The notes below the pieces were generated by a model. It saw nothing but the letters and a program-made list of their open reading frames with translations. It did no database searches and was not told the DNA's origin. The position numbers were made by a program, and so were the translations under genes. Below are positions 38,458 through 46,885 of a DNA stretch of 64,000 nt, in pieces. This DNA comes from Herbaspirillum chlorophenolicum (GTDB taxonomy: Bacteria; Pseudomonadota; Gammaproteobacteria; Burkholderiales; Burkholderiaceae_D). The stretch is taken from assembly GCF_001189955.1 (NCBI RefSeq), contig NZ_LFLT01000002.1:241670-305669 (forward strand), given 5' to 3'. The stretch's first letter is position 1; every line of letters begins with the position of its first letter.

Positions 38458-39896
38458 CGGAGATCCTCGATCTGTTGCCGGGCTTTGTTGTAGCCCATCG
38501 GGTTGGCGTCGGTATAGGAGCCGGAGATGTTGTCGAAGGTGTAGTTCAGGCTCATCTGGAAATAGCTGCGCGTGTAGTCGGCGCCGCCGCCCGACATGGT
38601 CTGCTCGCGCATGGCGTCGGCACGGAAGGCCAGGCGGCGGGTGATGTCGTAGTCGTAGCGCAGGCCGATGCGCAGCAGCTTGTCCTGGCCGCTGCCGGTG
38701 CCCTGGAGGGTCGTGACGCCGTTGTTGACGGAGAAGCTGTCGTATTTCTGGGATTCCAGCGACAGCAGCAGGGTGACGCGGGATTTCGGCGTGGCCTGCC
38801 AGACGTTGCGGCCCTGGATGCCGGTATTGATCACATACAGGCGGTTGTCTGCCTCCACGTTGGATTGCGGGGAGTGCCAGATGCGGCCGTAGAAGGTGCT
38901 CTTGCTGCTGTAGTGCCAGTCGATACCGAGTTCGGTCGACAGCAGCTTGCTGTTGCGCTCGGCGTGCGTATTGAACTGGCGCGAGATGGAGCCGAGATGG
39001 CCGATGAAAATGGTGTTTTCGGTGTAGCGCCAGGCAGTGTCGACGAAGATTTCCGAGTCGGTATAGCCGGAGTCGAAGTCGGTTACCTGGTTCAGGAAGG
39101 GCGTGGTGAGCGCCGCAACGGGGTCCGGGTTGGCGACGATGCCGCGCTCGGGGAACTTCACCTTGCTTTGGCGGAAGCCTCCCGAGAAAATCGATTTCCG
39201 TCCGGAGGCATAGCGCAAGGCAGCCTGCCAGGTGTTGCTGTTCATGTTGTACATCTTGGCCCGGTCCGGCACTTCATAGCTCAGCGTCTGCTGGGTGAAG
39301 GTGAACGGAAGGTCGAAGCGGTCCGAGAAGCGGTAGGCGACTTCGGCCTCGTCTTCGCGGATGTGCGGATGTTCCGGTTCCACGTTGGAGACCATGGCTG
39401 GATAGCTGATGGAAGTTCTGCCGCCGAAATAGTTGTACAGCCGGTCATCGATGCGATGGCGGATGCGGCCGCTCAGCCAATCGCTGAATTCCCAGGTGTA
39501 CTGGGCTTCCACCTGTTTCTTCGTGTAGTTCAGGCTGCTGCCGCCGATGCCGGGGGTATCGGTCGGGCTGCTGCCGTAGTCGGAAAAGCTGCTGCCATAG
39601 TGCATCTTGGAGGCCGATGCGGTCAGCTGGAAGTTGGTGCGCTGGGTCGGCAGCGGCAGGAACAGCCCGAAGCGCAGGTCGGTGGACCACGCCGTATCGG
39701 TTGTTTTGAGTGAATCGGTACTGTTGTTGGGAAACAGGAACGGGTTTTCGATCCGATACCAGCTCACGCCCGTCTGCAATGCATACTCGGCCGTCGCATG
39801 CGCAGGCAGTGCGCCCGTTGCGGCCGCCAGCACGGCCAGCAGGCGCAGGCCGCCGGCGAGGCAGCCCGCTCGTGGCCATCTCCGTTGTTCACTCAT
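38454..39896 (-). CDS. epsL: EpsL-type outer-membrane beta-barrel protein
   Basis: An outer-membrane protein of 480 residues. MSEQRRWPRAGCLAGGLRLL begins a signal peptide ending near PAHA. The mature part is rich in alternating aromatic-polar strands (for example DTAWSTDLRFGLFLPLP and YDYDITRRLAFRADAM) and ends in a strand with aromatic residues. It matches the EpsL group found in exopolysaccharide operons, taken to be the outer-membrane exit for the polymer. The start overlaps the stop of the hydrolase gene (ATGAGTGA), and it overlaps the acyltransferase by four bases. Orthology to named EpsL is by context and general type. Confidence 0.8.
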   Translation of the reverse strand: MSEQRRWPRAGCLAGGLRLLAVLAAATGALPAHATAEYALQTGVSWYRIENPFLFPNNSTDSLKTTDTAWSTDLRFGLFLPLPTQRTNFQLTASASKMHYGSSFSDYGSSPTDTPGIGGSSLNYTKKQVEAQYTWEFSDWLSGRIRHRIDDRLYNYFGGRTSISYPAMVSNVEPEHPHIREDEAEVAYRFSDRFDLPFTFTQQTLSYEVPDRAKMYNMNSNTWQAALRYASGRKSIFSGGFRQSKVKFPERGIVANPDPVAALTTPFLNQVTDFDSGYTDSEIFVDTAWRYTENTIFIGHLGSISRQFNTHAERNSKLLSTELGIDWHYSSKSTFYGRIWHSPQSNVEADNRLYVINTGIQGRNVWQATPKSRVTLLLSLESQKYDSFSVNNGVTTLQGTGSGQDKLLRIGLRYDYDITRRLAFRADAMREQTMSGGGADYTRSYFQMSLNYTFDNISGSYTDANPMGYNKARQQIEDLR

Positions 39897-42312
39897 CGGC
39901 GACCACCTCGTACCAGGGCGATGTCTCGGCGGCATCGGCTTGCATCAGGACCGTCAATATTCCGCCGGTCAGCGAGACCCGGTTGGCGCCCAGCGCCGCC
40001 ATGCGCTTGCCGCTGCCGTCCAGCGGGTAGACGCTGGCACGACGCGCCTGCGTGCGCAGGCTGAGTTGCACCTGGCTGCGTTCCATCCAGACCGGCCCTT
40101 CGACATCGCGGGCGCCGGAGGGGCGGCCGGTGATGCCGGGGTCGGCTTCCAGCGTCACCCATTGGCTGTCGTTCTTGTAGCGCACGATTTCTTTCGGCCG
40201 TTGCGGCGAGGAACCGGCCTGGGTGCCGGTGACGGCCGCGGCCAGGCTGACGAGCACATGGCGCGAGGCTTCCAGCTTGCGGTTGTCCAGCGAGGTGATG
40301 ACGATGCTGGCAAAGCCGCGGCTCTTGCCGACCAGGGAGGCCGACACGGCGGCATCACCGGCCTTGCGGGTTTGCAGGAAGCCGATGAAGGCGCGCATCT
40401 GGTCGGTGCGCAGTTCGATCATGCGTTGCAGCGGCGCATAGTCGAATTGGCCGTTGGGCGAGTGCAGCGTGGCGTTGGCGGCGATCGGCGTTTGTTTGCC
40501 CTGGGGCGTGCCGTTGACATCGATGGCGACCCGGGCCTGCGAGGCAAGTTCGGGCGTGACGCCGCTGGCCACGGCAAGGTGGGTGTCGAATGCGCCGATA
40601 TCGCGCACCGAGGCGATCGCCAGCCGGGCCTGCTGCTGCAGCGGGACATTGACCTGGGTGGGCAGCGGCGCCACCAGGCCGCGGCGGAAGATCAGCGCGC
40701 TTTGGCCGGTCTGGGCGAATTTGCCCCAGTCGCCGGAAAGGGTGAAGGCCGACGGGGTGTCGGACCAGTTGTCGCCGTCCATGTAATCGAAGAAGAACAG
40801 GCCGTCCCAATCCTGGGCGGCGGCGATCGCCGCCATCAGCGGCTGGATTTCGCTGCTCTGGCGGTTGGGGAAGGGCTGGTTGAATTCGGAGACGACAAAT
40901 GGTTTGCGCGCGTCGCGCCGCAGCGACAGGCCGAGGATACGCAGGACTTCGCCGCCGCTGGCCGCGCTGTCGCGCAAGCGCCAGTCGTAGCGGTCCCAGG
41001 ATTTGCCGGGATAGTCGGGGTGGTCGATGTAGAAGTGCTCATCGATGTAGTCCATGCCGGCCTGCGAGTCGAAATTGAGCACGCCGCCGTAGCCCATCTG
41101 GGTGCCGGTCACCGGCACTAGGGGATCGGTCTCTTCATGCACCACGCGGCGCATGCGTTCGAAATAGGCGCGGTCGGTATCGGCCAGGAAATGCAGGAAG
41201 TCGCGCAGGCGCACGGCTTCCCCGGCATCGCTGGGGATGCCGGGATCGGCCGGGCCGAGCAGGCGGGTGGTCAGCGAGCGCAGCTTGCCGTCAAGCTTGT
41301 CGCGCCACTGGGCGATCTTGCTGGAGGCGTAGTCGGCATCGGTCGGCGTGAGCAGTGGCGGCGCAGCATCGCCGGAGCAGGTTTGCCAGGCGCCGCAGGC
41401 CTTGGCATAAGAGCCGTAGCGGCGCATGACCCAGGCTTGCCACTGTTTTTTCAGTTCCGGCTCATAGGCCTTGGGCACCGCGGCGCTCCATTCGCGCCGC
41501 TGCCAGGCGGCCAGCAGGGAGGACTCGTTGTTGATTTCGACCATCGCCAGCGCCGGGTTGCCGCGCAGGTCCAGCGCGCGGATCAGTTGGCGGGCATAGT
41601 CTTCCTGCAAGGCCACCATGCGCGGATAGTAGACGTGCACCGGCGCGCCCAGTTCGGTCTCTTGCGCCTTGTTGTCCAGCGGCGGCAACTGGTCGATGGC
41701 CGGGCGGAAACGGTAGCCCACGTGCAGGTTCAGGTTGACGTAGATGCCTTCCTGCTTGAGTACGCCGATGAAGTTGCGCAGGCGCGCCAGCGCGGCTGGG
41801 TTGAAGCTGGGATAGGGGCCGGGCGTGAGCAGGCTGCGCGGCGGATTGTCCTGGGTGCCGGGGCTGGTGTCCATGTGGTGCAGGCGCACCGCATTGAAGC
41901 CGAGCTTGCGCAGGCGCTTGGCCAGCCTGACGGCGTCGGCATCCGACGGGAAATTGGTAGCGAAGCTCAGGTTGATGCCATACAGCCGCACGCGGGCGTC
42001 GTCGCCGGTATTGGCACGGCCGTCGGGGCCGACGCGGTAGAAGTGGCTGCCGCGCACGAACAGGCGCGCGGCGTTGTCCAGCGGCTGGTTCAGGGCGGAC
42101 TGGTCGGGCGCGCCGGACAGCGCATCCTGGTCGATGCCGAAGCGGTAGAACTGGATGCCGGCGTCGTTGCGCCGGAATTCGGGCATCTCGGCGGCCTGCG
42201 TATCGGCGCCGATCATGCCGGTTGGCGCCGCCACCGTTGTTGTTGCGACGGTGTGCCATACCCATGCAACCAAGGCCAGCCTGGCCAGGCGTTCGATATG
42301 CGCGCGTTTCAT
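39889..42312 (-). CDS. Clan GH-A glycoside hydrolase of the eps operon
   Basis: An 807-residue secreted hydrolase. A signal peptide (MKRAHIERLARLALVAWVWH to about VAAP) precedes a TIM-barrel catalytic domain (about 60-560). The two catalytic Glu of clan GH-A are visible: NNESS in MVEINNESSLLAAW (acid/base) and VVSEFNQPF (nucleophile), and LHHMDTSPG lies on an early strand. The C-terminal 250 residues form beta-rich domains (for example ASIVITSLDNRKLEASRHVL). It likely trims or edits the exopolysaccharide in the periplasm. The ATG overlaps the ligase stop by ATGA. The exact GH family is not called. Confidence 0.82.
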   Translation of the reverse strand: MKRAHIERLARLALVAWVWHTVATTTVAAPTGMIGADTQAAEMPEFRRNDAGIQFYRFGIDQDALSGAPDQSALNQPLDNAARLFVRGSHFYRVGPDGRANTGDDARVRLYGINLSFATNFPSDADAVRLAKRLRKLGFNAVRLHHMDTSPGTQDNPPRSLLTPGPYPSFNPAALARLRNFIGVLKQEGIYVNLNLHVGYRFRPAIDQLPPLDNKAQETELGAPVHVYYPRMVALQEDYARQLIRALDLRGNPALAMVEINNESSLLAAWQRREWSAAVPKAYEPELKKQWQAWVMRRYGSYAKACGAWQTCSGDAAPPLLTPTDADYASSKIAQWRDKLDGKLRSLTTRLLGPADPGIPSDAGEAVRLRDFLHFLADTDRAYFERMRRVVHEETDPLVPVTGTQMGYGGVLNFDSQAGMDYIDEHFYIDHPDYPGKSWDRYDWRLRDSAASGGEVLRILGLSLRRDARKPFVVSEFNQPFPNRQSSEIQPLMAAIAAAQDWDGLFFFDYMDGDNWSDTPSAFTLSGDWGKFAQTGQSALIFRRGLVAPLPTQVNVPLQQQARLAIASVRDIGAFDTHLAVASGVTPELASQARVAIDVNGTPQGKQTPIAANATLHSPNGQFDYAPLQRMIELRTDQMRAFIGFLQTRKAGDAAVSASLVGKSRGFASIVITSLDNRKLEASRHVLVSLAAAVTGTQAGSSPQRPKEIVRYKNDSQWVTLEADPGITGRPSGARDVEGPVWMERSQVQLSLRTQARRASVYPLDGSGKRMAALGANRVSLTGGILTVLMQADAAETSPWYEVVADE

Positions 42313-43724
42313 CGGGCGGGGCCTTTCATTTCCGGATGTTTTTCTGGGGCCTGTTCCAGCAATGCCTCCTGCTGCTGCGCCAGTCGCTGCCTGTCTTCTT
42401 CGGCCTGCCGGGCCAGCTGCATCCGGTGCACCGTCAGGCGCGCCGAAATGGAAGTGGACGAATAGAGGAAGAAGATATTCTGGAACAGCACCCCGCGGAA
42501 CACTTCGCTTTCCGAGAGGTTGCTGATCAGGATCAGGATCAGCATGGCCCAGTGGATCGCGGCTTCTTCGCGGTCGAAGGTGGTCAGCCGGACCAGGCTG
42601 ATGATGTGATAGACGAAGACCAGCGCCATCAGGCACAGGCCGATGATGCCAAGTTCGTTGAAGATGTCCAGGTAGCCGTTGTGCGCCTGCAGCGGAATCC
42701 AGTGCAGGATGTCGATGATCGATTGCGACGGGCTGCCTTCGCCCAGCCAGAACGCGCCGTAGCCGATGCCGAAGATCGGGTGCTTGTTGATTTCCAGCAC
42801 CACCAGGCGCCAGATGTCGGTGCGGCCGGTGAGGTCGGTCGATTTGTTGAAGATCGCAGTGATCGGCGACAGCAGTTCGTCGATGTCGGGCAGGCGGCTC
42901 TCCAGGGTATAAAACACCAGCAGGGCGAGCATCACCGCCATCGCCAGCACCAGCACGATGCGGCGGCTTTCGAACTGGCCGGTCAGGTAGCGCTTGCGCA
43001 CCACCATGTAGATGGCGCTGCCCAGCGTGGCGACCAGGATGGCGGTGCTGCTCTTGGCCATGATCAGGATGAAGGACGCAAACAGCATGCCGGTATAGCA
43101 CAGGGCGCGCGGGAACACCTGGCCCAGGCTTTCCTTGAGCCAGAACACGACGCACAGGCCGGCGATCGCGCCCAGCGTGTTCTTCTGCGTCATGATGCCG
43201 CGCCAGGCGGCGCCCAGTTCGTAATCGACGCCGATGCTGGGGATGGCCAGCGCCACCACGAAGGAGATCACCATGAGTACCATCAGCGTGCCCAGCATGG
43301 TACGGATCAGTTGCTGCCTGCCGCCCACCGGCGGCGAAATGGCGATGCCCACCAGCACCAGGCCGACGAGCTGGGTGACGCGCTTGAGCGTGACGACCGG
43401 GTAGGGCGACCAGAGCATCGTCAATGCGCAATAGGCGATCATCAGGATCAGGAAGGGATTGAGGTGGAGCACGTGCCGCCAGGTCCATTCCCGGTTGCGC
43501 CAGGCCAGCATGGCGCCGATGGCGAACAGCGAGCCGAATTCGATCTGGAAGATCAGGGAGCCTTCCACATAACTGCCCGAGGGATCGGTATTGCCCCAGT
43601 TGAAACCGGGCGGCAGCAGCGCGAACGTCATGCTCAGGACGATCAGCAGCCGCACCACGAACGGGTCGATGTTGCCGAAGGCGGACGGGCGCGCCGTGTA
43701 GAGGGGGTCAATTGCCGTATTCAT
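42309..43724 (-). CDS. O-antigen ligase/Wzy-type polysaccharide polymerase
   Basis: A 471-residue membrane protein with about twelve hydrophobic helices. The Wzy_C region is visible in STDLTGRTDIWRLVVLEI, then HPIFGIGYGAFW and the conserved HNGYLDIFNELG (periplasmic His and Asn). In an exopolysaccharide locus without lipid A genes this is most likely the repeat-unit polymerase. The last 50 residues are a charged Gln/Glu-rich tail. It overlaps both neighbours (GT2 upstream by 17 bases, hydrolase downstream by 4). Confidence 0.88.
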   Translation of the reverse strand: MNTAIDPLYTARPSAFGNIDPFVVRLLIVLSMTFALLPPGFNWGNTDPSGSYVEGSLIFQIEFGSLFAIGAMLAWRNREWTWRHVLHLNPFLILMIAYCALTMLWSPYPVVTLKRVTQLVGLVLVGIAISPPVGGRQQLIRTMLGTLMVLMVISFVVALAIPSIGVDYELGAAWRGIMTQKNTLGAIAGLCVVFWLKESLGQVFPRALCYTGMLFASFILIMAKSSTAILVATLGSAIYMVVRKRYLTGQFESRRIVLVLAMAVMLALLVFYTLESRLPDIDELLSPITAIFNKSTDLTGRTDIWRLVVLEINKHPIFGIGYGAFWLGEGSPSQSIIDILHWIPLQAHNGYLDIFNELGIIGLCLMALVFVYHIISLVRLTTFDREEAAIHWAMLILILISNLSESEVFRGVLFQNIFFLYSSTSISARLTVHRMQLARQAEEDRQRLAQQQEALLEQAPEKHPEMKGPAR

Positions 43725-44661
43725 GGTAGCGGTGCCCGATCAGGGCGCTGAGTTTGCCGCACTGGGCGGATGCGGCGCGCAGCCAGCGCACGGCCTTGAT
43801 CCGGGAGAACGGCAGGCAGGCAAGGCAGAGCCCGGCCGCGACAACAAACTGGGCGGCGGCGCGCAGCCCCAGCCAGCCGCCGCGCCAGAAGCGCCCGAGC
43901 GGGGACAGGCGGGCGATTTCCGACAGCACATAGGTCTGCCCGAGCCGGTAGGAGCGGCGCAGCAGCCAGGGGAGGTTGGCGCGTTGCAGCGGCACTTCCT
44001 CGCTGACCGTGGCTTCGTCGCACCAGATGAACACGGCGCCGTGCGCCAGCATGTCGCGAAACAGCATGGTGTCTTCCGCGCCCGTACGGCCGAACGCCGT
44101 GTCGAACGGGCCGGCTTCCGGGGTCGGGCTGACGGCCAGCATCTTGCTGCGGCGGATCAGCACATTGCCGGTGCGGGCGTCATGCGAGGTGATGGGTGCG
44201 CCGGTGGCAAAGCGCGGGCGGTTGAAAAAGCCACCCCGGCGAATCCAGGCCGGGGTGCCGTCCAGGTAGCGCGGCAGCACCGGCGCGAACACGGCATCGG
44301 CGCCGAAGGCGCGTTGCGCCTGCACCAGTTTGCGGACCCAGCCTTCGCCGGGGGCCTCGTCGTCATCGATGAACAGGACCCATTCGCCGCGTGCTGCATG
44401 GACAGTGGCATTGCGCGCGGCGGCGATGTTCGGCACCGGGACGTGCAGCGCGCGCAACGGCAGCGGCAAGCGGGCCTGCCACGCGTCCAGCACCGGGCGC
44501 GCGGATGCGCCGGGGTCGTTGTCGGCCACTATCACTTCCAGCGCCAGGCCGTCGCGGTCCTGTTCGCTCAAGGCTTGCAGCAACAGGTCCAGCAATTGCG
44601 GCCGGCGGAAGGTGCAGATGCAGATGCTGATGTCGATCGGGGCGTTTGCCGTCATGTCCAT
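43708..44661 (-). CDS. Family 2 glycosyltransferase
   Basis: A 317-residue GT-A transferase. ISICICTFRRPQLLDLLLQAL begins the fold, EVIVADNDPG and WVLFIDDDEAPGEGW carry the nucleotide- and metal-binding Asp residues, and GRTGAEDTMLFRDM is the acceptor-side ED motif. A hydrophobic C-terminal segment (AAAQFVVAAGLCLACLPF) may anchor it. It overlaps the ligase gene by 17 bases and follows the flippase by a few bases. Sugar unknown. Confidence 0.88.
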   Translation of the reverse strand: MDMTANAPIDISICICTFRRPQLLDLLLQALSEQDRDGLALEVIVADNDPGASARPVLDAWQARLPLPLRALHVPVPNIAAARNATVHAARGEWVLFIDDDEAPGEGWVRKLVQAQRAFGADAVFAPVLPRYLDGTPAWIRRGGFFNRPRFATGAPITSHDARTGNVLIRRSKMLAVSPTPEAGPFDTAFGRTGAEDTMLFRDMLAHGAVFIWCDEATVSEEVPLQRANLPWLLRRSYRLGQTYVLSEIARLSPLGRFWRGGWLGLRAAAQFVVAAGLCLACLPFSRIKAVRWLRAASAQCGKLSALIGHRYHEYGN

Positions 44662-44664
44662 GGC

Positions 44665-45957
44665 TTATGTCCCCGCGAGGCTGGCGTTGCGGCGCACGCG
44701 CGGCAGGAAGAAGGCCCAGATCAGGATGCAATCGAAGACTTCGACGACGATCAGCGCCAGGATTGCTCCCCAGGCGCCGTACAGCGGGATGAACAGTGCG
44801 GCGCACACCAGCATGACCACCAGGCAGGCGACGCCGCTGGTCAGCAGCAGGCGATACTGGTCGTTGCTGGTGAGCAGGGAAGAACCGATCGAGCGGGCGG
44901 CGTTGATGGCGAAATAGATGCCCCAGGCCAGCACCATCGGTTCCACACCCTGGTATTTCGCGCCCAGCACATGCGCCTCCAGCCAGGGCAGCGCCAGCCA
45001 CAGCAGGCTTACGTACAGTACGGTTACGATCTCGATGCCGGCCACCGAGGCCCAGGCCAGGCGGTCCAGGCGTTTCCAGTCGCGTGCGGAGAACAGGCGG
45101 CTGGCCATCGGCCGGGCGATGCGCGACCAGGCCATGACCGACAGCGAGATCGGCATCAGCAGCAGCCGCGAAGCATTGAGTTCGGCCGAGGCAGCCACGC
45201 CCAGCGAGGCGGCGGCAAGGTAGAGATAGCTGTAGTTGGTTGCCCAGGCGACCAGCGCGCCGGGCAGGGCCCAGCGGCCGCGCCGCCACATGTCGGCAAT
45301 CGCCGCGCGCTGTTCCTGGACGGATGGCGGTGCGGTGGCAGGGCGGGTTCCGGCGTTGCGCCAGAAGCCGACCGCATTGGCCAGCCCCAGCACCAGCAGG
45401 ATGCCGGGCACGGTGAAGTGGCCGGTTGCCATCAGCAGCGCCACGCCGGCTGCTACCGCCAGTGCGTAAGCCAGATCGATGCGCAGCACGCGGCGCGGAA
45501 GGCCTTCGATGAAGTTCAGGCTGCGCTGGTATTCGCGCAGGGCGTTGGCGAAGACATAGACGGCGAAGGCGAGGCCCAGTACGGGCAAGGATTCCGGCAC
45601 GCCGGCGTAATGGCCGACAGCGATGCTGGCGATGCCGAACAGGATGGCGAGCAGGGCGCTCAATTGCCATTGGAAACGGTGCAGGCAGGCAATCAGGTGG
45701 GCGCGCTGCGATTCGGTCTTGCCGGGTGCGATGGTTGTCAGCGGCCCGGTGATCAGCGATTCGAGGACGGTGGACGCGAAAATACCGGCGACGTACATCT
45801 GCGAGTACAGGCCGTAGGATTCCTTGGTCGCCAGACGAATCAGGACCAGCCCAAGGGCGAAGTTGAGGCCGCTCAGCAGCGCCTGGTCGACCAGCGACGC
45901 CAGCGAATGCCGCAGCAGCCGCTTGCCGCTTACTTCTGGCGCGGTCCGCTCAGCCAT
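44665..45957 (-). CDS. Wzx-type oligosaccharide flippase
   Basis: A 430-residue polysaccharide-transport membrane protein with 12-14 hydrophobic helices and no other domain. It starts LLRHSLASLVDQALLSGLNF, which fits the polysaccharide synthase/MVF fold, with RLLLMPISLSVMAWSRIARPMASRLF in the middle. It turns the lipid-linked repeat unit over the inner membrane. It overlaps the epsG stop by 28 bases and is followed by a glycosyltransferase. Confidence 0.88.
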   Translation of the reverse strand: MAERTAPEVSGKRLLRHSLASLVDQALLSGLNFALGLVLIRLATKESYGLYSQMYVAGIFASTVLESLITGPLTTIAPGKTESQRAHLIACLHRFQWQLSALLAILFGIASIAVGHYAGVPESLPVLGLAFAVYVFANALREYQRSLNFIEGLPRRVLRIDLAYALAVAAGVALLMATGHFTVPGILLVLGLANAVGFWRNAGTRPATAPPSVQEQRAAIADMWRRGRWALPGALVAWATNYSYLYLAAASLGVAASAELNASRLLLMPISLSVMAWSRIARPMASRLFSARDWKRLDRLAWASVAGIEIVTVLYVSLLWLALPWLEAHVLGAKYQGVEPMVLAWGIYFAINAARSIGSSLLTSNDQYRLLLTSGVACLVVMLVCAALFIPLYGAWGAILALIVVEVFDCILIWAFFLPRVRRNASLAGT

Positions 45958-46874
45958 TTTTTCAGGTAGTGCCAGTATTTGTTGCCATTGGCCGGTACCG
46001 TCTCATCGGAGAACTGGTTGTAGATGGTGCCGACCACTTGCGCCCCGGTGGTGCCGATCTGGGTTTCGGCCTGGCGCAACTCCTCCAGCTTGGTGAAGTG
46101 CTGGCGACCGATCAGCAGGCAGGCGCCGACTTGCTGGACGATGGATTGCGCGTCCGACGAAGTCGTGGCGGCCGGCGTATCGACGATGATGACATCGACT
46201 TCCTGGGCCAGCTTGTCGATCAGGTTGGACAAGGCGGGCTGCAGCAGGATTTCCAGGGGATTGGGCGGCGTTGGGCCGGCGCAGAGGACGCGCAGGTGCG
46301 GAAATCCCGGCGCATCCTGGCCGCGGCTGAATTGGGAGCGGCCTGCCAGGACGGTGGACAGCCCATCCTTGTTGTCCAGGCCGAACAGCTCATGCTGGCG
46401 CGGCGCGCGCAGGTTGGCATCTATCAGCAAGGTGCGCCGGCCCATTTGCGAGAACGCCAGGGCAAGGCTGGCGGCGAGGTAGCTTTTGCCTTCCTTTTCA
46501 TTCGGGCTGACCAGCGCGAAGGCGATCTTGCCCTGGCCGGCCAGGCGGATCGACAGTTCGGCGCGGATCTGGCGGATGGCTTCGGATTCCATGCTGAAAG
46601 GCGAGTGGGCGATCGCCAGCGACTTGTCGAGGTTGTCGCGCGGGAGCAGGGCGGTGGCATAGTTGAACTGTGCCGAAAGCACCATCTGCACATTCTGTTC
46701 GGTCAGGTAGTTCAGGCGGACCGCCGCTTCGCCGAAACGGATGCCGGCCGAATTCTGCAGTTCGACCACACGGGCCACCTGGGTTTCCGTGAGCAGGCCG
46801 GCGGCGATGAAGCGCGCGCCCATCTTGTCGCTCGGTCCCGTGGTTTGTTGCGCGGCTTGAGAGGTATCGTTCAT
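45930..46874 (-). CDS. epsG: EpsG-type bacterial tyrosine kinase for chain length control
   Basis: A 314-residue cytoplasmic ATPase/kinase partner of EpsF. An N-terminal domain like the type II secretion ATPase N-terminus (GLLTETQVARVVELQ, about 26-75) precedes the BY-kinase domain: Walker A VSPNEKEGKSYL (about 122-132, a variant loop), Walker A' RRTLLIDANLRAPRQ (about 147-159), and Walker B VDVIIVDTPA. The C-terminal tail has only three or four Tyr (YNQFSD, NKYWHYL), fewer than the usual cluster, so autophosphorylation sites are limited. The start MNDTSQAAQQ is preferred over upstream Pro/Arg-rich sequence. Last 28 bases overlap the flippase. Confidence 0.85.
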   Translation of the reverse strand: MNDTSQAAQQTTGPSDKMGARFIAAGLLTETQVARVVELQNSAGIRFGEAAVRLNYLTEQNVQMVLSAQFNYATALLPRDNLDKSLAIAHSPFSMESEAIRQIRAELSIRLAGQGKIAFALVSPNEKEGKSYLAASLALAFSQMGRRTLLIDANLRAPRQHELFGLDNKDGLSTVLAGRSQFSRGQDAPGFPHLRVLCAGPTPPNPLEILLQPALSNLIDKLAQEVDVIIVDTPAATTSSDAQSIVQQVGACLLIGRQHFTKLEELRQAETQIGTTGAQVVGTIYNQFSDETVPANGNKYWHYLKKWLSGPRQK

Positions 46875-46885
46875 GGAAAACCTTC

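Noticed and set aside
42313..43488. Upstream in-frame extension of the glycoside hydrolase (to 1199 residues)
   Set aside because: The added part is the out-of-frame shadow of the ligase gene; the signal peptide start at 42312 with ATGA overlap is clearly the real one.
43723..45969. A 748-codon plus-strand open frame
   Set aside because: It is opposite the flippase and glycosyltransferase genes and reads as Gly/Ala/Arg/Gln-rich antisense with no domain.
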